Positions 1 to 11,481 of a DNA stretch of 64,000 nucleotides are shown piece after piece; within the stretch, counting starts at the first letter, position 1, and each line of letters opens with the position of its first letter. The notes beneath the pieces are model-generated. The model was not told the DNA's origin and searched no databases. It saw only the letters and a list, made by a program, of their open reading frames with translations. Both the position numbers and the translations under genes were made by a program. Origin of the DNA: Oryzias latipes (Eukaryota > Chordata > Actinopteri > Beloniformes > Adrianichthyidae); the NCBI RefSeq assembly GCF_002234675.1, contig NC_019879.2:24547855-24611854 (forward strand), in the 5' to 3' direction.

Positions 1-1371
1 TCTGAGAATTGTGGTGCTTCGAGGAGTGATCAGGGTTTCAAAAACCTGCATTTGATGATATTTTTGGGTGCTCAGGATGATGTCTCTTATCATTTCAGTG
101 TTTTGTGTTTTGAGCCTTCTGATTCAGGATTCTACTTTTAAAAAGAAATCAAAGTAAAATGTTTTATTTCTGTGATCTTTTTTGCTACAGAAACACACTT
201 CAAAAAACGTGGTGACAGTGAAAACCAGGAAAAATAAAAACAATGCTTTTGTTGTTTGGGTGTTAGCTAAAGTATGCAAGGCTTTAGAAATATGTACCTA
301 TGTTATAGGTCAGACATTTAACATTATAATCATCTCTCTTATATTGTACTGGTCGCCATTGTTTATTTCCAAATTCCATCAACCTCACCAGAACACTAAA
401 GCTCCACGTTGTGGTATTTGGCACCAAAATATCAGCAGCAGATCCTTGGAATTCTGTGTGGGTCTAGATGAGCTTAGAGTTGTTTGTTCTGCACAGCCCA
501 CAGATGCTCCGTTAGATTGGAAAGTTGGAGGACTGATCTCAAGCTTTGCAAAAAGATGCATCTTCGGGAGAAGTGGGGTCCCAGGTGATTGTGTGCAAAG
601 GTCTAAAGAGACCAAAACAACACGATCATGGAGCAGGAAATACCCACAATGTTTTAAGTGATTAACTTACTTATATTTTAATTTTATTTATAAGAAAGAC
701 AAAGTTATTAGAATGTGGTTCTTAAAATGATTGTGGAAAAAAATAAAAAGAGACCATAAACTAAAAGAATGAAAACTGATCCACACTCCAGGCTGGGTGG
801 TGGCAGTAATACACTATAAAGCTGTTTGCCAACAGCCAACGAGCAACTAAAGCAGAATCATTGAGCAGCTGTTAAACGTCACAGAAAGACTCACGTGGAC
901 AGATGTATACTGGGAGAATTTAACGTCCCCAAATCGTTTTTTTTTCCCTAGGGTTCAGTTCTGCGTCTGCAGTTGGTGCTTTCCTTTGTGGTCAGACGTC
1001 AACATCCAGCAGATTTGCAGCTGTGCAAACAGTGAACAGTGATGCCCTGTGTGCTCTGACTCCTGTCAATCATGAATAGCCTAAACGTTTTTGGAGATCT
1101 GAGCCGCAGTTTATTGTCGGTTGGTTTGGAGCAGCCAGTCTTTTCTCACATCACTGACACTTGGATGCCCATGACTGGTTCCTGTTAGTCTGTGCTTTCC
1201 TTTAAACAGCTGTCAACAGATAATACTGATCAGGAAAACTGCAGAAGAGCTGCCGTTCCAAAGGTGTTCTGACCCGACCCAATCCTTGCAATTACTACTT
1301 TGGTCAAATCTTTTTTCTTCAAGCACATTAACTTTTGAGACATAATGTTCATTTGCCAACATTTAAAGTCC
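1..1371. other. gene-free flank
   Basis: I see no supported gene here. A plus-strand open frame of 159 codons at 182-661 has no recognisable domain and low-complexity, AT-rich codon content, so I do not call it a gene. A pyrimidine tract ending in TAG near 950 resembles a splice acceptor but no coding frame follows it. Confidence 0.5.
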
Positions 1372-1379
1372 CCCTATGA

Positions 1380-1834
1380 CAGGGGGGGTCAAACTCATTT
1401 TTACTGAGGGCCACATCAGCATAGTGGTTGTCCTCAAAGGGCCAGATTTAACTTATACATGTAACTAAATGTAATGAAAAATAAATGTAACTACTCCTTA
1501 AAGTTAAATAACTCATTTACTTATTTATTATAACTTTTTAAAGTGACAATTACAGTTGCATAGAAAACATATGTTTGCTTGTTACTCTAGCATGAATCCT
1601 TTTACATTTGACTTTTTTGGGTTAGGTTATGTGAACAATGTTTAAGTCCTAATGTATATTTGCCCAATCTGATATTTCAAATCCAATTCCCCCTAGATAT
1701 GAATAGATACACACCAATTTTAGTTTTTATTTTAAGAAATAAAATACAAAGAATAACTCTTATGCTCTTGCAGGCCACATAAAATGACACAGCGGGCCAC
1801 ATTTTGCCCGCGTGCCTTGAGTTTGACACATGTG
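1380..1834. mobile_element. non-autonomous hAT-type element, 455 bp
   Basis: The ends are inverted: the left end reads GTCAAACTCATTTTTAC and the right end reads CTTGAGTTTGACACATGTG. The flanks carry an 8-bp target duplication with one mismatch (CCCTATGA at 1372-1379, CTCTATGA at 1835-1842), the length typical of hAT elements. There is no transposase frame. A second, inverted relative lies at 58,804-59,245. Confidence 0.75.
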
Positions 1835-1842
1835 CTCTATGA

Positions 1843-3336
1843 CAATAAAAAAATAAAAATTGGTATTTTAACTATGATTATGAAGTGTGTTTTGCCAAAA
1901 TCCCACAATTTAAATGTCTTATAAAGCCATATTTCATGTTTATCTAAAGCCGCTGTTTCCAAAATCTTCTCTACATGGGTGTGGCTGTTGGTGCTGAGCT
2001 GAGTAGCCCCTCCCTTGATCCCCTCTTTCTGAAGATGACAACTGTGTCTTCCATGAGTGAAGAACTCGACACAAACAACACCGACTGACAGTCTCTATTC
2101 TCAAAAGTTTATCTTTAGCGATGAAGAGACAGTGAAAAGTGACATATTTTTGGTTCAAAATCAACACTTTTTGAACAATGTGTGGAATGACAAAACAAAT
2201 GTGTGTACCAGAACCTGCTGTTTTACTTGATTACACGCGGAAAAAAAACTTGGATAAGAACATGGAAAATGATTTAAATAGTCCTGCAGATGGGCTTTAT
2301 CCAGATGGAGTTGGGGGACGGCTGGGGGCACGAGATGAGCCAGAGGTGAGGTCCACAGCCAAGTACAGGAACCGGAGCACAGACAAGGCAACTGGAACCT
2401 GGAATCACTCCCACTCCCCTGTGGGAGTGGGAAAGAGGGACAACACATGAATTGCACTGCACCAAACAGGGGCATAGAGATGATAAATGATCAAGTATTG
2501 ATGAGAGGAAAAGTAAATAAGTAAAGAGGACAGAAGCCCAGTGCACCATACTTTCCCCAGCTTCTAACTTCTAGAAGCCTACTCAGTTATTTAATTCAAT
2601 TCAAACATGTTAATTGTAAGCCTGCTAGAAGGCCCTGCTGGCACCAACTCAAAATTGGTTCAAGGAAATTAATGATCGCCATTGATTTTGCATTAGAAGA
2701 ACTTCAGAACTCATTGGTAAGGCCTCTTTAGCTCTGACCCTCCCTGGCAACAAAGGACAGCTGAAATGCGATTGGTTAAATGCTCCAATATGAAAATGTC
2801 TAGAGGCAACATAACCATAAACCAAACTATTTGGAATGATTAAGTGTATGCATGACCAAAACAATGCAGATATTTAGGCCTTCAGAGAAGGCCTTGACGC
2901 CCCACAACTGCTCTCATTACTAGCAAGCCTACAAGAAGACTGTCCATAGAGGAATGTTTCAAACCCAACTTTGATTGTAGAAACTGGCGGACTCTGACAT
3001 GAGCTGGGAGCTTACTCCATAAGACAGGGGGTTGGTGGCGTAAAGGCGCCATCTCCCACTATACTTTTAGAAATTCTGGGAACCACAAGCAGCCCTGCAT
3101 TTTGTGAGCCAAGACTGGGGCAGTAGCATATTCCAATAGCAACTAGGTGATCTGAAATTAGGGGGTTTAAGAAGAACAGTCTGCTGGCCAACCTCTAAAC
3201 CAGGAGTTAGAGGTCCAGGGTGTGCTTGTGACAGCAAGAGTGTGAAAAAGAAGTTGCAAATGCATTTCCTAGTAACTACGGTGATCAGCATGATTAACCA
3301 AATGTGAAAAGAAAAGTGCATTTCATTGAAAACCCA
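1843..3336. other. gene-free spacer downstream of the first nqo1 copy
   Basis: No coding exon, RNA gene or clear transposon end is recognisable. Short open frames on both strands overlap one another and match no family I know. A short G/C-rich palindromic stretch at about 2408-2432 (CACTCCCACTCCC and its near-complement) is the only local structure. Confidence 0.4.
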
Positions 3337-3342
3337 TTTATT
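3337..3342 (-). terminator. nqo1: poly(A) signal of nqo1 copy A
   Basis: Minus-strand AATAAA lies 26 nt past the stop codon of the first nqo1 copy. The same hexamer stands at the same place behind copy B, and homology between the two loci stops just beyond it. The 3' UTR is therefore probably very short. Confidence 0.6.
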
Positions 3343-3367
3343 TCACTACAGGTTTACAGCTACGTCT

Positions 3368-4565
3368 TCAGCATCCAGCCTTCATCTGGTTCTGGGGTGG
3401 CAAAGGTTTGCCCAGGTGAATGCCCACTGTCAGACCAAACTCCTGGCTGGCATGTTTCTCCTGAACATCAGGAGTCAACTGGAAAGACTTTGGGTCAAAG
3501 CAGTCCAAGGAGATGAAGGACAGCGGCTTCTCTTCCAGCAGGCCCTGCAGTCGGGAACGCCAGCCCTCCAACATGGCTGTACGAGCTTCAGGAGACGCAC
3601 AAGAAGGAGCCCAAAAGACCTGAGGAGGCAGGACCTGGAAGCCACAGTAATGCAGGATACCATTCTGCATGGAGAAATAAAAATAAAAAGTCTGTTAGAA
3701 GCACTTCTGCAGATTTCACTTTAAATTAGTTGCTGCATGCAGTACCTGGATTGGCCACAGAGTGACGTTCATGTCTCCATTCATGCCAGTGGAGCTGAAC
3801 ATGGATTCAAGAGAGCCAGTGGTGAAGGACAGCATGGCTTTCTTCTCCTGGATGAAGAGGAGAAGTTCAGAACATGATATCCATGCACACATCTGCACTG
3901 AAGCCTCACCTTCAGGAGTCCCTGGCTGTAACGCTTCTCTTTAGTGAAGGCAAAGCCACATGTGAGCACACGGTCAATCCAGCCCTTCATGATGGCAGGA
4001 ACACTGAACCAGTACATGGGGAACTGGAAAACAGCAAACAAAATGAGCATGTGCCAATTTCCTGGTGATCAGTGCAAACTGGACTTCACCTGAAAGATAA
4101 CCAGGTCTGCCTCAGAGAGTTTAGTTTGCTCTGCAGTGATGTCTTCTGCCAGCCTGCCCTCCTCCCATGCCAGCCTGGTCTCCTCCTGATACCGGAAGTG
4201 TTCAGCATCCTTAACGTCCCCTGTCACAGAGACATGGTCACTTAGTGCTGGAGTAGAGTCCAGGTTTCTGTCACATGCCAGCATACCTTTGATGTCCTCA
4301 GCAGTGGCAGCAGCTTTAAAGTTCATAGCATACAGGTCAGAAACCTCTACTGTGCAGCCCTGAGCTGCCAGAACCTCCACAGCAGCACTTTTGGCTGCAG
4401 CATTGAAGGATCCAGAGCTCTGGTGGGCAAACACAATCAACACTTTCTTGGCTGCAAACAAACAAAAATTGAAAATATCAGAAGAAGAAAAAATGAAAAC
4501 AGGGTTGTAGATGCAAGTTTAAAATATATGAAATGCCAGTCAAAAAGCAGAAAACCTTCACCCAT
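3368..4565 (-). CDS. nqo1: NAD(P)H:quinone oxidoreductase, tandem copy A
   Basis: Cytosolic FAD flavoprotein of the NQO1/NQO2 family, catalysing two-electron reduction of quinones. Coding exons, 5' to 3' on the minus strand: 4565-4562 (ATG G), 4451-4287, 4220-4090, 4023-3910, 3847-3746, 3664-3368. All introns are GT-AG and phases agree. The product is 270 residues (human NQO1 274). Visible motifs: N-terminal [10 protein letters not shown] flavodoxin-like strand, [38 protein letters not shown], and the C-terminal [11 protein letters not shown] module that NQO2 lacks. The N-terminal half resembles human NQO2, the C-terminal half NQO1. The residue equivalent to mature human Tyr155 is Phe155, and His161 is Asn161 (Asn also in NQO2). 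The 66-nt intron 2 has no in-frame stop. The start rests on AACAATGG directly before a GTGAAG donor. I could not identify an antioxidant response element. Confidence 0.9.
4221..4286 (-). other. nqo1: 66-nt in-frame mini-intron of nqo1 copy A
   Basis: On the minus strand the segment begins GTATGC and ends GTGACAG. Removing it aligns the product with human NQO1 (EDIKG joined to [10 protein letters not shown]). Its length is a multiple of three and it has no stop codon in frame, so retention would add 22 residues rather than truncate the protein. The equivalent segment in copy B is 11,178-11,243. Confidence 0.8.
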
Positions 4566-6477
4566 TGTTAAGAAGGGGACAACGGTGATAATCTCCATAA
4601 ATAAATAAATGTTAAACTAAATCACAGAGAAAAACAAAACTGCCTAACATGCAGCAGCCCTCTCTGTTTTATCTACACACTCTCAGGTGCTTTCAATCAA
4701 AAATCAAAGGCACAAAGTGATCAGGTGGTTTTAGCTGGTTTAAACAGATGCTAAATAAAGTTGTATTTATTTTACCAGAACAGAGACGAAAGCAGGGATA
4801 TAAACAATAGTTGCAGTTGTGACATTTAAGACCCAAAGAGAATTTCCAAACCAAAAAAAAGGAAATGTTTCCAGCTTTTTCAGAATATCTTTTGACTTAA
4901 AATGACATTTTTATGAAGAAATAAAAAGGCAACTTTTGTGTATATTCCTAAAAATAGACCGTTTTTGCTGTTTTGGGATCTTACAGATCTCCAGTGGCTC
5001 ACAAAATGTGTTCTTTTTTAATGACTGAGAGTGAATTGAAAAAGGATTGAGGAAAAAACAAAGTTCCACTCCAATCATCTTTTAAGCTATTTTAAAAGCC
5101 TTCACAGTTGTCTTTCAATGATTTTTTTTTTTTTTTTCATTTTTAGCAAAAAGAAGAAAGGCAGTTGAGGAAATATGTTTCAGTGAATTCAGAGAGGGGA
5201 GTGGAAACTCTTAGGTAATAAGTTTGGTTTACTCAGAAGCCCCCGTGAGTCTACATTTGTGTTTTGACTGTCAAGTTTGAACATTTGGATACGTGCATGT
5301 CTGTCTATGTTTCAAAGATGTCTCCGAATCGTGCGTCACTCCCAGTTTCCTTAGACCACATGAAGAAGCACATCCTGGCTAATCCTCTCACTCTCGGCTT
5401 CTGGTTTTTCTTTACATCGACGTCCTCTCACGGAAGAGTTGCGTGAGGTCGAGCCCACTCATAAACTCTGTGAGAGTACAATAAAAGGCTCAGCAGTGAT
5501 CTTCAAAGAGGCAAATACAGGACTCGCCCAAGCCAATGTGAGGAAGAGGAGATGCAAGCACAACTGGTGGATGTCAACATAAACACAACCCTGATAAACC
5601 TTAAGACGTCTTCATGTCAAAGGTTTTTATTCTGATTTGAGTTAAACACAGAGTCAAACCAGCATTTAAATTTCCATGAAACAGGAATTCAAGTGTTTAT
5701 AAATTTGTAATCTTGCTTGTTCCTCAGCGGTTTCCACACAAACCCACTGTGGTTGTTTCAGTGCTAAGCAACCGCATAGTTGAAAACAGATTCATTAAAA
5801 CTATTTTTTTTCACTGCTGGATGTATATCATGTTACCTCATTGATGACACGCTAATCCTCAGCCCTTCTGACACACAATCCCTCTTTAAGGTGACTCCAC
5901 CTTCAACCAGCAAAGGGTTTTTCCTCCATATTGCAGATATAAAAGGCCTAAACATGGTTTCGCAATTACTCCTGTTGTTAGAGTGCAACACTGCCACGTG
6001 AAAGTTGAGCTGCTCTTGTGGAATATTTTTTATAATTGAAGGAAATTACAAATTGGTAACAGTTATACATTTCCTGAAATGTCAGTGAAATTTAACACTG
6101 AAAATTTGTATGATCCTCTGTAAGAGAAACAAAATTCTTTTTAGATCTCATTAAATTGTTGTTTGCTCATGTCAGTATTGAGTTAGAGGAAACTGAAATT
6201 TGTGTGGATTCTGTAGACAAAAATAAGCCACTAACATTTTTTACCTAAGTGTTTTATTTTTATTTTTATTGTTTTATTTCTTTCTTTATTTTACGTTTTT
6301 TAAACAGGAAAAACGGGTTTCCTATATTTTAAATGAACATGAAAACCTCCAAAAGTCACAGGGAAAACTCATAGAGGTACATCTCAAAGTCTGAATGAAA
6401 ACTTTAAATTGTGGGTTACACTGCCATCTAGTGGTTGAAATGAGACTTTCATTTAAAAAATAGTGCATTTGCAGTAG
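4566..6477. other. upstream flank of nqo1 copy A
   Basis: This is 1.9 kb of AT-rich sequence that must hold the promoter and any 5' UTR of copy A. I see no convincing TATA box or antioxidant response element. It includes a short fragment of a dispersed MITE-like family (5067-5155). The sequence is not shared with the region upstream of copy B. Confidence 0.4.
5067..5155 (+). repeat. fragment of dispersed MITE-like family
   Basis: The segment starts CACTCCAATCATCTTTTAAG and continues with GCTATTTTAAAAGCC, the same terminal block seen at 38,471 and 57,866. Similarity fades after a poly-T tract. It is probably a truncated member. Confidence 0.5.
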
Positions 6478-6479
6478 TA

Positions 6480-7442
6480 CAGTTTTTCTCAGTCGCTTTA
6501 GTACAATTCTCAGATCAGAATTGAAGTTTGCAAATACGTGTGTGTATTTCTCAAAACAATTTATACAAACAGCAAAACACTATGGATTTCTTGCAAAAGC
6601 CTGTAACTTGCTCAAAATCTTTAGTTCATCTCCCAAAACTAAGTGTTTATGTCATTGAACAGTCAGTGCCATCAGAATGTCAAGTCCTTGTGTCATTGTC
6701 TACGAACAAGACAGTCAAATTACTTAGTCATGTTGTTCAACATAACTGTGTACTTTAGAGGGAGGTTCTGATGTAAACTATGGCTAAAGTTTTGATGACA
6801 ATTATTGTAAAATGTAAGTTACACCTTTTTTGTTTGATTGGAAGAGACTGGACAAGATTCACATTTACACTTTTATTGTTCATATTGTAATTTGTTGACA
6901 GACCATGTCATACCAACATAGAAAAAACCCACTGCAAACAGTAACACAAAGGGAAAAAAAGATAGGACAATATTCTGTCCAACAGTACAGGCAGTGCAGT
7001 AGGAATTGGTGTGGTCTTCATATACCTCTTGTCGTTCCTGTATGTTAGGCCACAAATTCTCACCCATATCACAGCCAATATCCTCTCTTGCAATGCAGCG
7101 AAATATGTTTGTCACATTATGACAACCTGGTCAACCATTTTGCAGTTAATGACTTATATGATGAACTAATGACTAGGTGTTTTGAGGAGTAAGACTATTG
7201 CACAGTGAACTATATAATACATTTTGATCAACATGACATAAACAATTGATAATGTAGCAAAGAGCAGAGAATTGTACATAATCATTTGCATGGATGTACC
7301 AAAGCAATTGCAACTTGTTCAAAGAAGTGAGAAACTCCTTATATGATGTGCACAAGTGAAATCATGATGTGAAGATTGAACAAATAGTTTTGGGAATTTC
7401 ATTCTGATCTGAGAATTGTACTAAAGCGACTGAGAAAAACTG
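6480..7442. mobile_element. Tc1/mariner-type element with perfect 42-bp inverted repeats
   Basis: The termini at 6480-6521 and 7401-7442 are identical inverted repeats of 42 bp beginning CAGTTTTTCTCAGTCGC. Each end is flanked by TA (6478-6479, 7443-7444), the Tc1/mariner target duplication. At 963 bp it is too short for a full transposase gene and looks like an internally deleted copy. The perfect termini suggest a young insertion. Confidence 0.8.
6873..7115 (-). pseudogene. possible transposase C-terminal remnant
   Basis: An 80-codon minus-strand frame inside the Tc1/mariner-type element contains CIAREDIGCDMGENLWPN. From memory this resembles the C-terminal part of teleost Tc1-like transposases. 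No DDE catalytic core is present. The assignment is tentative. Confidence 0.3.
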
Positions 7443-7857
7443 TAACAAACGTTGAACGTGATTTTTTTTTTTTTGCTTCTAAATTATTATTATTTAACAA
7501 ACTGTATTTTTCTAGGAACAATGTGATATTGCAAGCGTCCAAGTTTGGAATAACTGTATTTTTATTAGTCACAGAATAATCTAATTCATTGCTGTTTTCG
7601 TTTTATAACCCTGTTAACGTTAGTATTTGTTAAGCGCCGTGCGTTACTGCGATTTCATTTAGTAAACGGTGTAAATTACAGTAAAGGCACTCAGGCCAGT
7701 TGAGCCAGTAAGTATGTTCCAGTCAGAAAAATTGACTGGGCGGAGCGACAACAAAATAAACGATTTTGATTGGCTAACAGCAGTGCCTTGTTTTATGGGA
7801 GCCAATCAGAGCCAGCGTGGTTTTAACACACCAGCCAAGGGGATTGCTCCCCCACGC

Positions 7858-8012
<155 letters not shown>

Positions 8013-9342
8013 CCAAACATATAAATAATATATAAAAATGCATTTAAAAGTGCATTATTCTGTAACTAAAAACAGGAAATTAAAATTAAATTAAAAGTAA
8101 ATTTGTCAATAAAAAAAACAGGCTACACAATTAATAAGTATTAAAGTTTTTTAAACCAGAAAATAAATAATATTATACAAAACATCCACTGTCGCACAAT
8201 TCAAGAAGAGGTCCATGTTAACTTTGTATGTTTCCTAGCAAACACTTAACAGGTGGAAAATGTGGCAGAAACTGAATCTGGAACAGCCTGATGGAAAGAT
8301 GACTGTCTCTGGGTAAAGATTTAGGAACCACATCCAGATTGTTTCATTCATTTAATTAGCTACAATTACTGCAAGAACATTTTATTCTGTTTTTTACCTG
8401 GTGACGTTTAAAGAAAATAAATTGATGTGAACCAAACTGGTTAGCTGAGGTTGTGAATTTGAGAGTTAAATTAACTTAACTTAAACTTCTACTTTAATGT
8501 GAACAAGACGATGTAATGAATACTGAATCTTGTGTAAGTACATGCTAATGAGATTTATTCACTTTAACTGACATGTGAAAATTGATCAGTAAAATATCTA
8601 TTTTGACATAAAAAAAACTTTTTTTTTTTACTGTAAAGCAAATTTTTCCTGTAACTCTCCATATAAAAACGCTTTAACTAGTTATAGTTTTACAGCCATA
8701 GCTCAGTTAGTTTTTGGATCAAATATAGTCAGTATTGCTATTACCTTTTTTAAAGTAACATTTCCAACTCTGGTGAATTTATATGAAGGATGTTATCACT
8801 GACATATTCTCTAGATTATTGTAAACATGTCATTTCATTGTGAAATTCTTCAAAGTGCATTAAAGCAAAGCTGCATCTCAAGAATCTCTTAAGTTTAACA
8901 AAGCATGTTTATCTAAACTCTGCTGTATTTGTTTAGTCCTGCCTCAGGTTTTTCCACATAAATCCACTGTAAAATTCAAAAGTTCTTAAACAGTTTTAGG
9001 TTTAGATTGTAAATTGTTTATTAAACAGTCCTTAAGTTGCAACATGTGTTGCCTGGATATGGATAGATAAACCAAAAGGCTTTAAAGGAAAAAAAATACT
9101 ATAAATAATAGGTGGAGCTTTACTTAAAAAAAAGGCTAAGAATGATGTATTCTTTAGGCAAACAGCTCTTACATGACACATTTAGGCTTTGCTACCATCA
9201 AGTCCAGAGCTTCATTATTTACAGGACAGTGTGGATGTAAAAGGTTCAAATGTATCCACTAAACCAGCTTGGTGGATGCTTAACCTCAAAGGTGCACAAG
9301 AGTGCTTTGGTCATAGTTGGGTCAAACGGGGAGTCAACATTA
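8013..9342. other. gene-free AT-rich spacer
   Basis: I see no gene, transposon terminus or structured repeat. The stretch is AT-rich with short poly-A and poly-T runs. Confidence 0.45.
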
Positions 9343-9350
9343 AACCAAAC

Positions 9351-9663
9351 CAGCTGCACGGTGGCGCTATTTTTCCGGTTAGCGCTCTTGCCTCACAGCA
9401 AGAAGGCCCCCGGTTCAATTCCCGGCTGGGAAACAACGGGGAACATTGTGTGGAGTTTACATGTTCTGCATGATCACGGCTTCCTCCCACTGTCCTAAAG
9501 CATGCCTCATAGGTTAATTGGCAACTCATAGGTGTGAATGGGTGTGTGATTGTGACCCTGGAACAGACTTGGCAACCTGTTTGGGGTGTCCCCTGCCTTC
9601 GCCCATAAGTGGCTGTGATAGGCTCTGGCAGCTTTGTGACCCCCAAAGGGAACAGATTAATTG
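9351..9663 (+). mobile_element. tRNA-derived SINE-like retroposon
   Basis: The head contains tRNA-like promoter boxes: a degenerate A box around 9361-9385 (GTGGCGC, GGTTAGCGC) and a B box GGTTCAATTCCC at 9412-9423. The tail contains the teleost repeat block GGCAACCTGTTTGGGGTGTC. An 8-bp target duplication AACCAAAC flanks it (9343-9350, 9664-9671). It is an aged copy. A 5'-truncated relative lies at 15,559-15,682. Confidence 0.75.
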
Positions 9664-9671
9664 AACCAAAC

Positions 9672-10285
9672 ATGTGAGTCACAGAACATGGTTGACCTTT
9701 GGGGTGCAGGTGGAAATTAAACATCTGTTGAAAGAATGTGAGAAACATTTGAAGTTGAACTTTGACAGAGAAAGCTTAAAGAGTTGGCCGACAAAAAGTA
9801 GTGCATCTGGGAGCCGAAGTGGGTTTTTTCTGGTGTGGAAAGGAACCAAGGCATGATCCTAAAGCTTGCAGACATGTTCTGGAGGTGAATGGTGTACGAG
9901 AGGGTGATGAGAGACATTGAAAGCTGAAGGTGTGATGTCAGTAGCAATGACCCAGTGGTGATTAGCAGACAAAAAAATTAAAAAAAAGTTTGGCATCCAA
10001 GACAGTACAGATTGTCAACTTCAAAAATGACCTGCAAATCCAGAAAAGGATATAAAAAGGTGTGGCCAGACAATATCCAAAAAGGACATTAAACCTGGCA
10101 GATTAGCATTTGTATAAATTCTGAGAAAGTAAATGCTGACTTTTCCAGGGTAGTTCGTCCTCAAACTAGAGGAATAGTAGCAGAATCTCAGGTCAGAAGT
10201 GAACATTTGTGAGCAACAGCATCATTTCATACAAAAGAGCCACAGACTCAGAAAGGTTAGGATAATATACACTTAAGTACAAGCC
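9672..10285. other. gene-free spacer before nqo1 copy B
   Basis: No exon or mobile-element end is recognisable. The sequence is unrelated to the 3' flank of nqo1 copy A, so the duplicated block ends close to the gene. Confidence 0.4.
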
Positions 10286-10291
10286 TTTATT
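10286..10291 (-). terminator. nqo1: poly(A) signal of nqo1 copy B
   Basis: Minus-strand AATAAA lies 26 nt after the stop codon, matching the signal of copy A. Homology between the copies ends just after it. Confidence 0.6.
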
Positions 10292-10316
10292 TCACTACAG
10301 GTTTACAGCTACATCT

Positions 10317-11481
10317 TCAGCATCCAGCCTTCATCTGGTTCTGGGGTGGCAAAGGTTTGCCCAGGTGGATGCCCACTGTCAGACCAAACTCCTGGCTGGC
10401 ATGTTTCTCCTGAACATCAGGAGTCAACTGGAAAGACTTTGGGTCAAAGCAGTCCAAGGAGATGAAGGACAGCAGCTTCTCTTCCAGCAGGCCCTGCAGT
10501 CGGGAACGCCAGCCCTCCAACATGGCTGTACGAGCTTCAGGAGACGCACAAGAAGGAGCCCAAAAGACCTGAGGAGGCAGGACCTGGAAGCCACAGTAAT
10601 GCAGGATACCGTTCTGGATGGAGAGAGAGAAAAAAAATAAATGAAAGTCCGTTAGAAGCACTTCTGCAGATTTCACTTTAAATTAGTTGCTGCATGCAGT
10701 ACCTGGATTGGCCACAGAGTGACGTTCATGTCTCCATTGATGCCAGTGGAGCTGAACATGGATTCAAGAGAGCCAGTGGTGAGGGACAGCATGGCTTTCT
10801 TCTCCTGGATGAAGAGGAGAAGTTCAGAACATGATATCCATGCAAACATCTGCACTGAAGCCTCACCTTCAGGAGTCCCTGGCTGTAACGCTTCTCTTTA
10901 GTGAAGGCAAAGCCACATGTGAGCACACGGTCAATCCAGCCCTTCATGATGGCAGGAACACTGAACCAGTACATGGGGAACTGGAAAACAGCAAACAAAA
11001 TGAGCATGTGCCAATTTCCTGGTGATCAGTGCAAACTGGACTTCACCTGAAAGATAACCAGGTCTGCCTCAGAGAGTTTAGTTTGCTCTGCAGTGATGTC
11101 TTCTGCCAGCCTGCCCTCCTCCCATGCCAGCCTGGTCTCCTCCTGATACCGGAAGTGTTCAGCATCCTTAACGTCCCCTGTCACAGAGACATGGTCACTT
11201 AGTGCTGGAGTAGAGTCCAGGTTTCTGTCACATGCCAGCATACCTTTGATGTCCTCAGCAGTGGCAGCAGCTTTAAAGTTCATAGCATACAGGTCAGAAA
11301 CCTCTACTGTGCAGCCCTGAGCTGCCAGAACCTCCACAGCAGCACTTTTGGCTGCAGCATTGAAGGATCCAGAGCTCTGGTGGGCAAACACAATCAACAC
11401 TTTCTTGGCTGCAAACAAGAGACAAAGATTTTAGAAATGCTTCAAAAAGGCAGCCCAAACTAAAACTGTTAAAGTACCCAT
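10317..11481 (-). CDS. nqo1: NAD(P)H:quinone oxidoreductase, tandem copy B
   Basis: Second copy of the quinone reductase, same orientation as copy A. Coding exons on the minus strand: 11481-11478 (ATG G before GTACTT), 11408-11244, 11177-11047, 10980-10867, 10804-10703, 10613-10317. All phases agree, giving 270 residues. Compared with copy A only three deduced residues differ: F146L, M160I and P219L. Phe155 and Asn161 at the charge-relay positions are shared. Introns 2 to 4 are nearly identical to copy A, including the 66-nt in-frame intron 2, and intron 5 differs by 8 nt. Intron 1 is 69 nt, against 110 nt in copy A, and the sequence upstream of exon 2 is unrelated, so the copies have separate promoters. 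The homology pattern fits a recent duplication or gene conversion confined to exon 2 through the poly(A) signal. The frame is intact, so I infer a functional gene. Confidence 0.9.

Noticed and set aside
182-661. 159-codon open frame on the plus strand
   Set aside because: No recognisable domain, AT-rich residue content, no splice context and no neighbour supporting a gene.
4090-4451. Single 362-nt nqo1 exon with a 22-residue insertion
   Set aside because: The insertion has GT-AG borders and its removal restores alignment with human NQO1, so an intron is the better reading. Retention remains possible and is listed as a finding.
9361-9440. Possible tRNA gene
   Set aside because: The A and B box motifs belong to a SINE head. 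The A-box region is degenerate and the body is repeat sequence with a target duplication.
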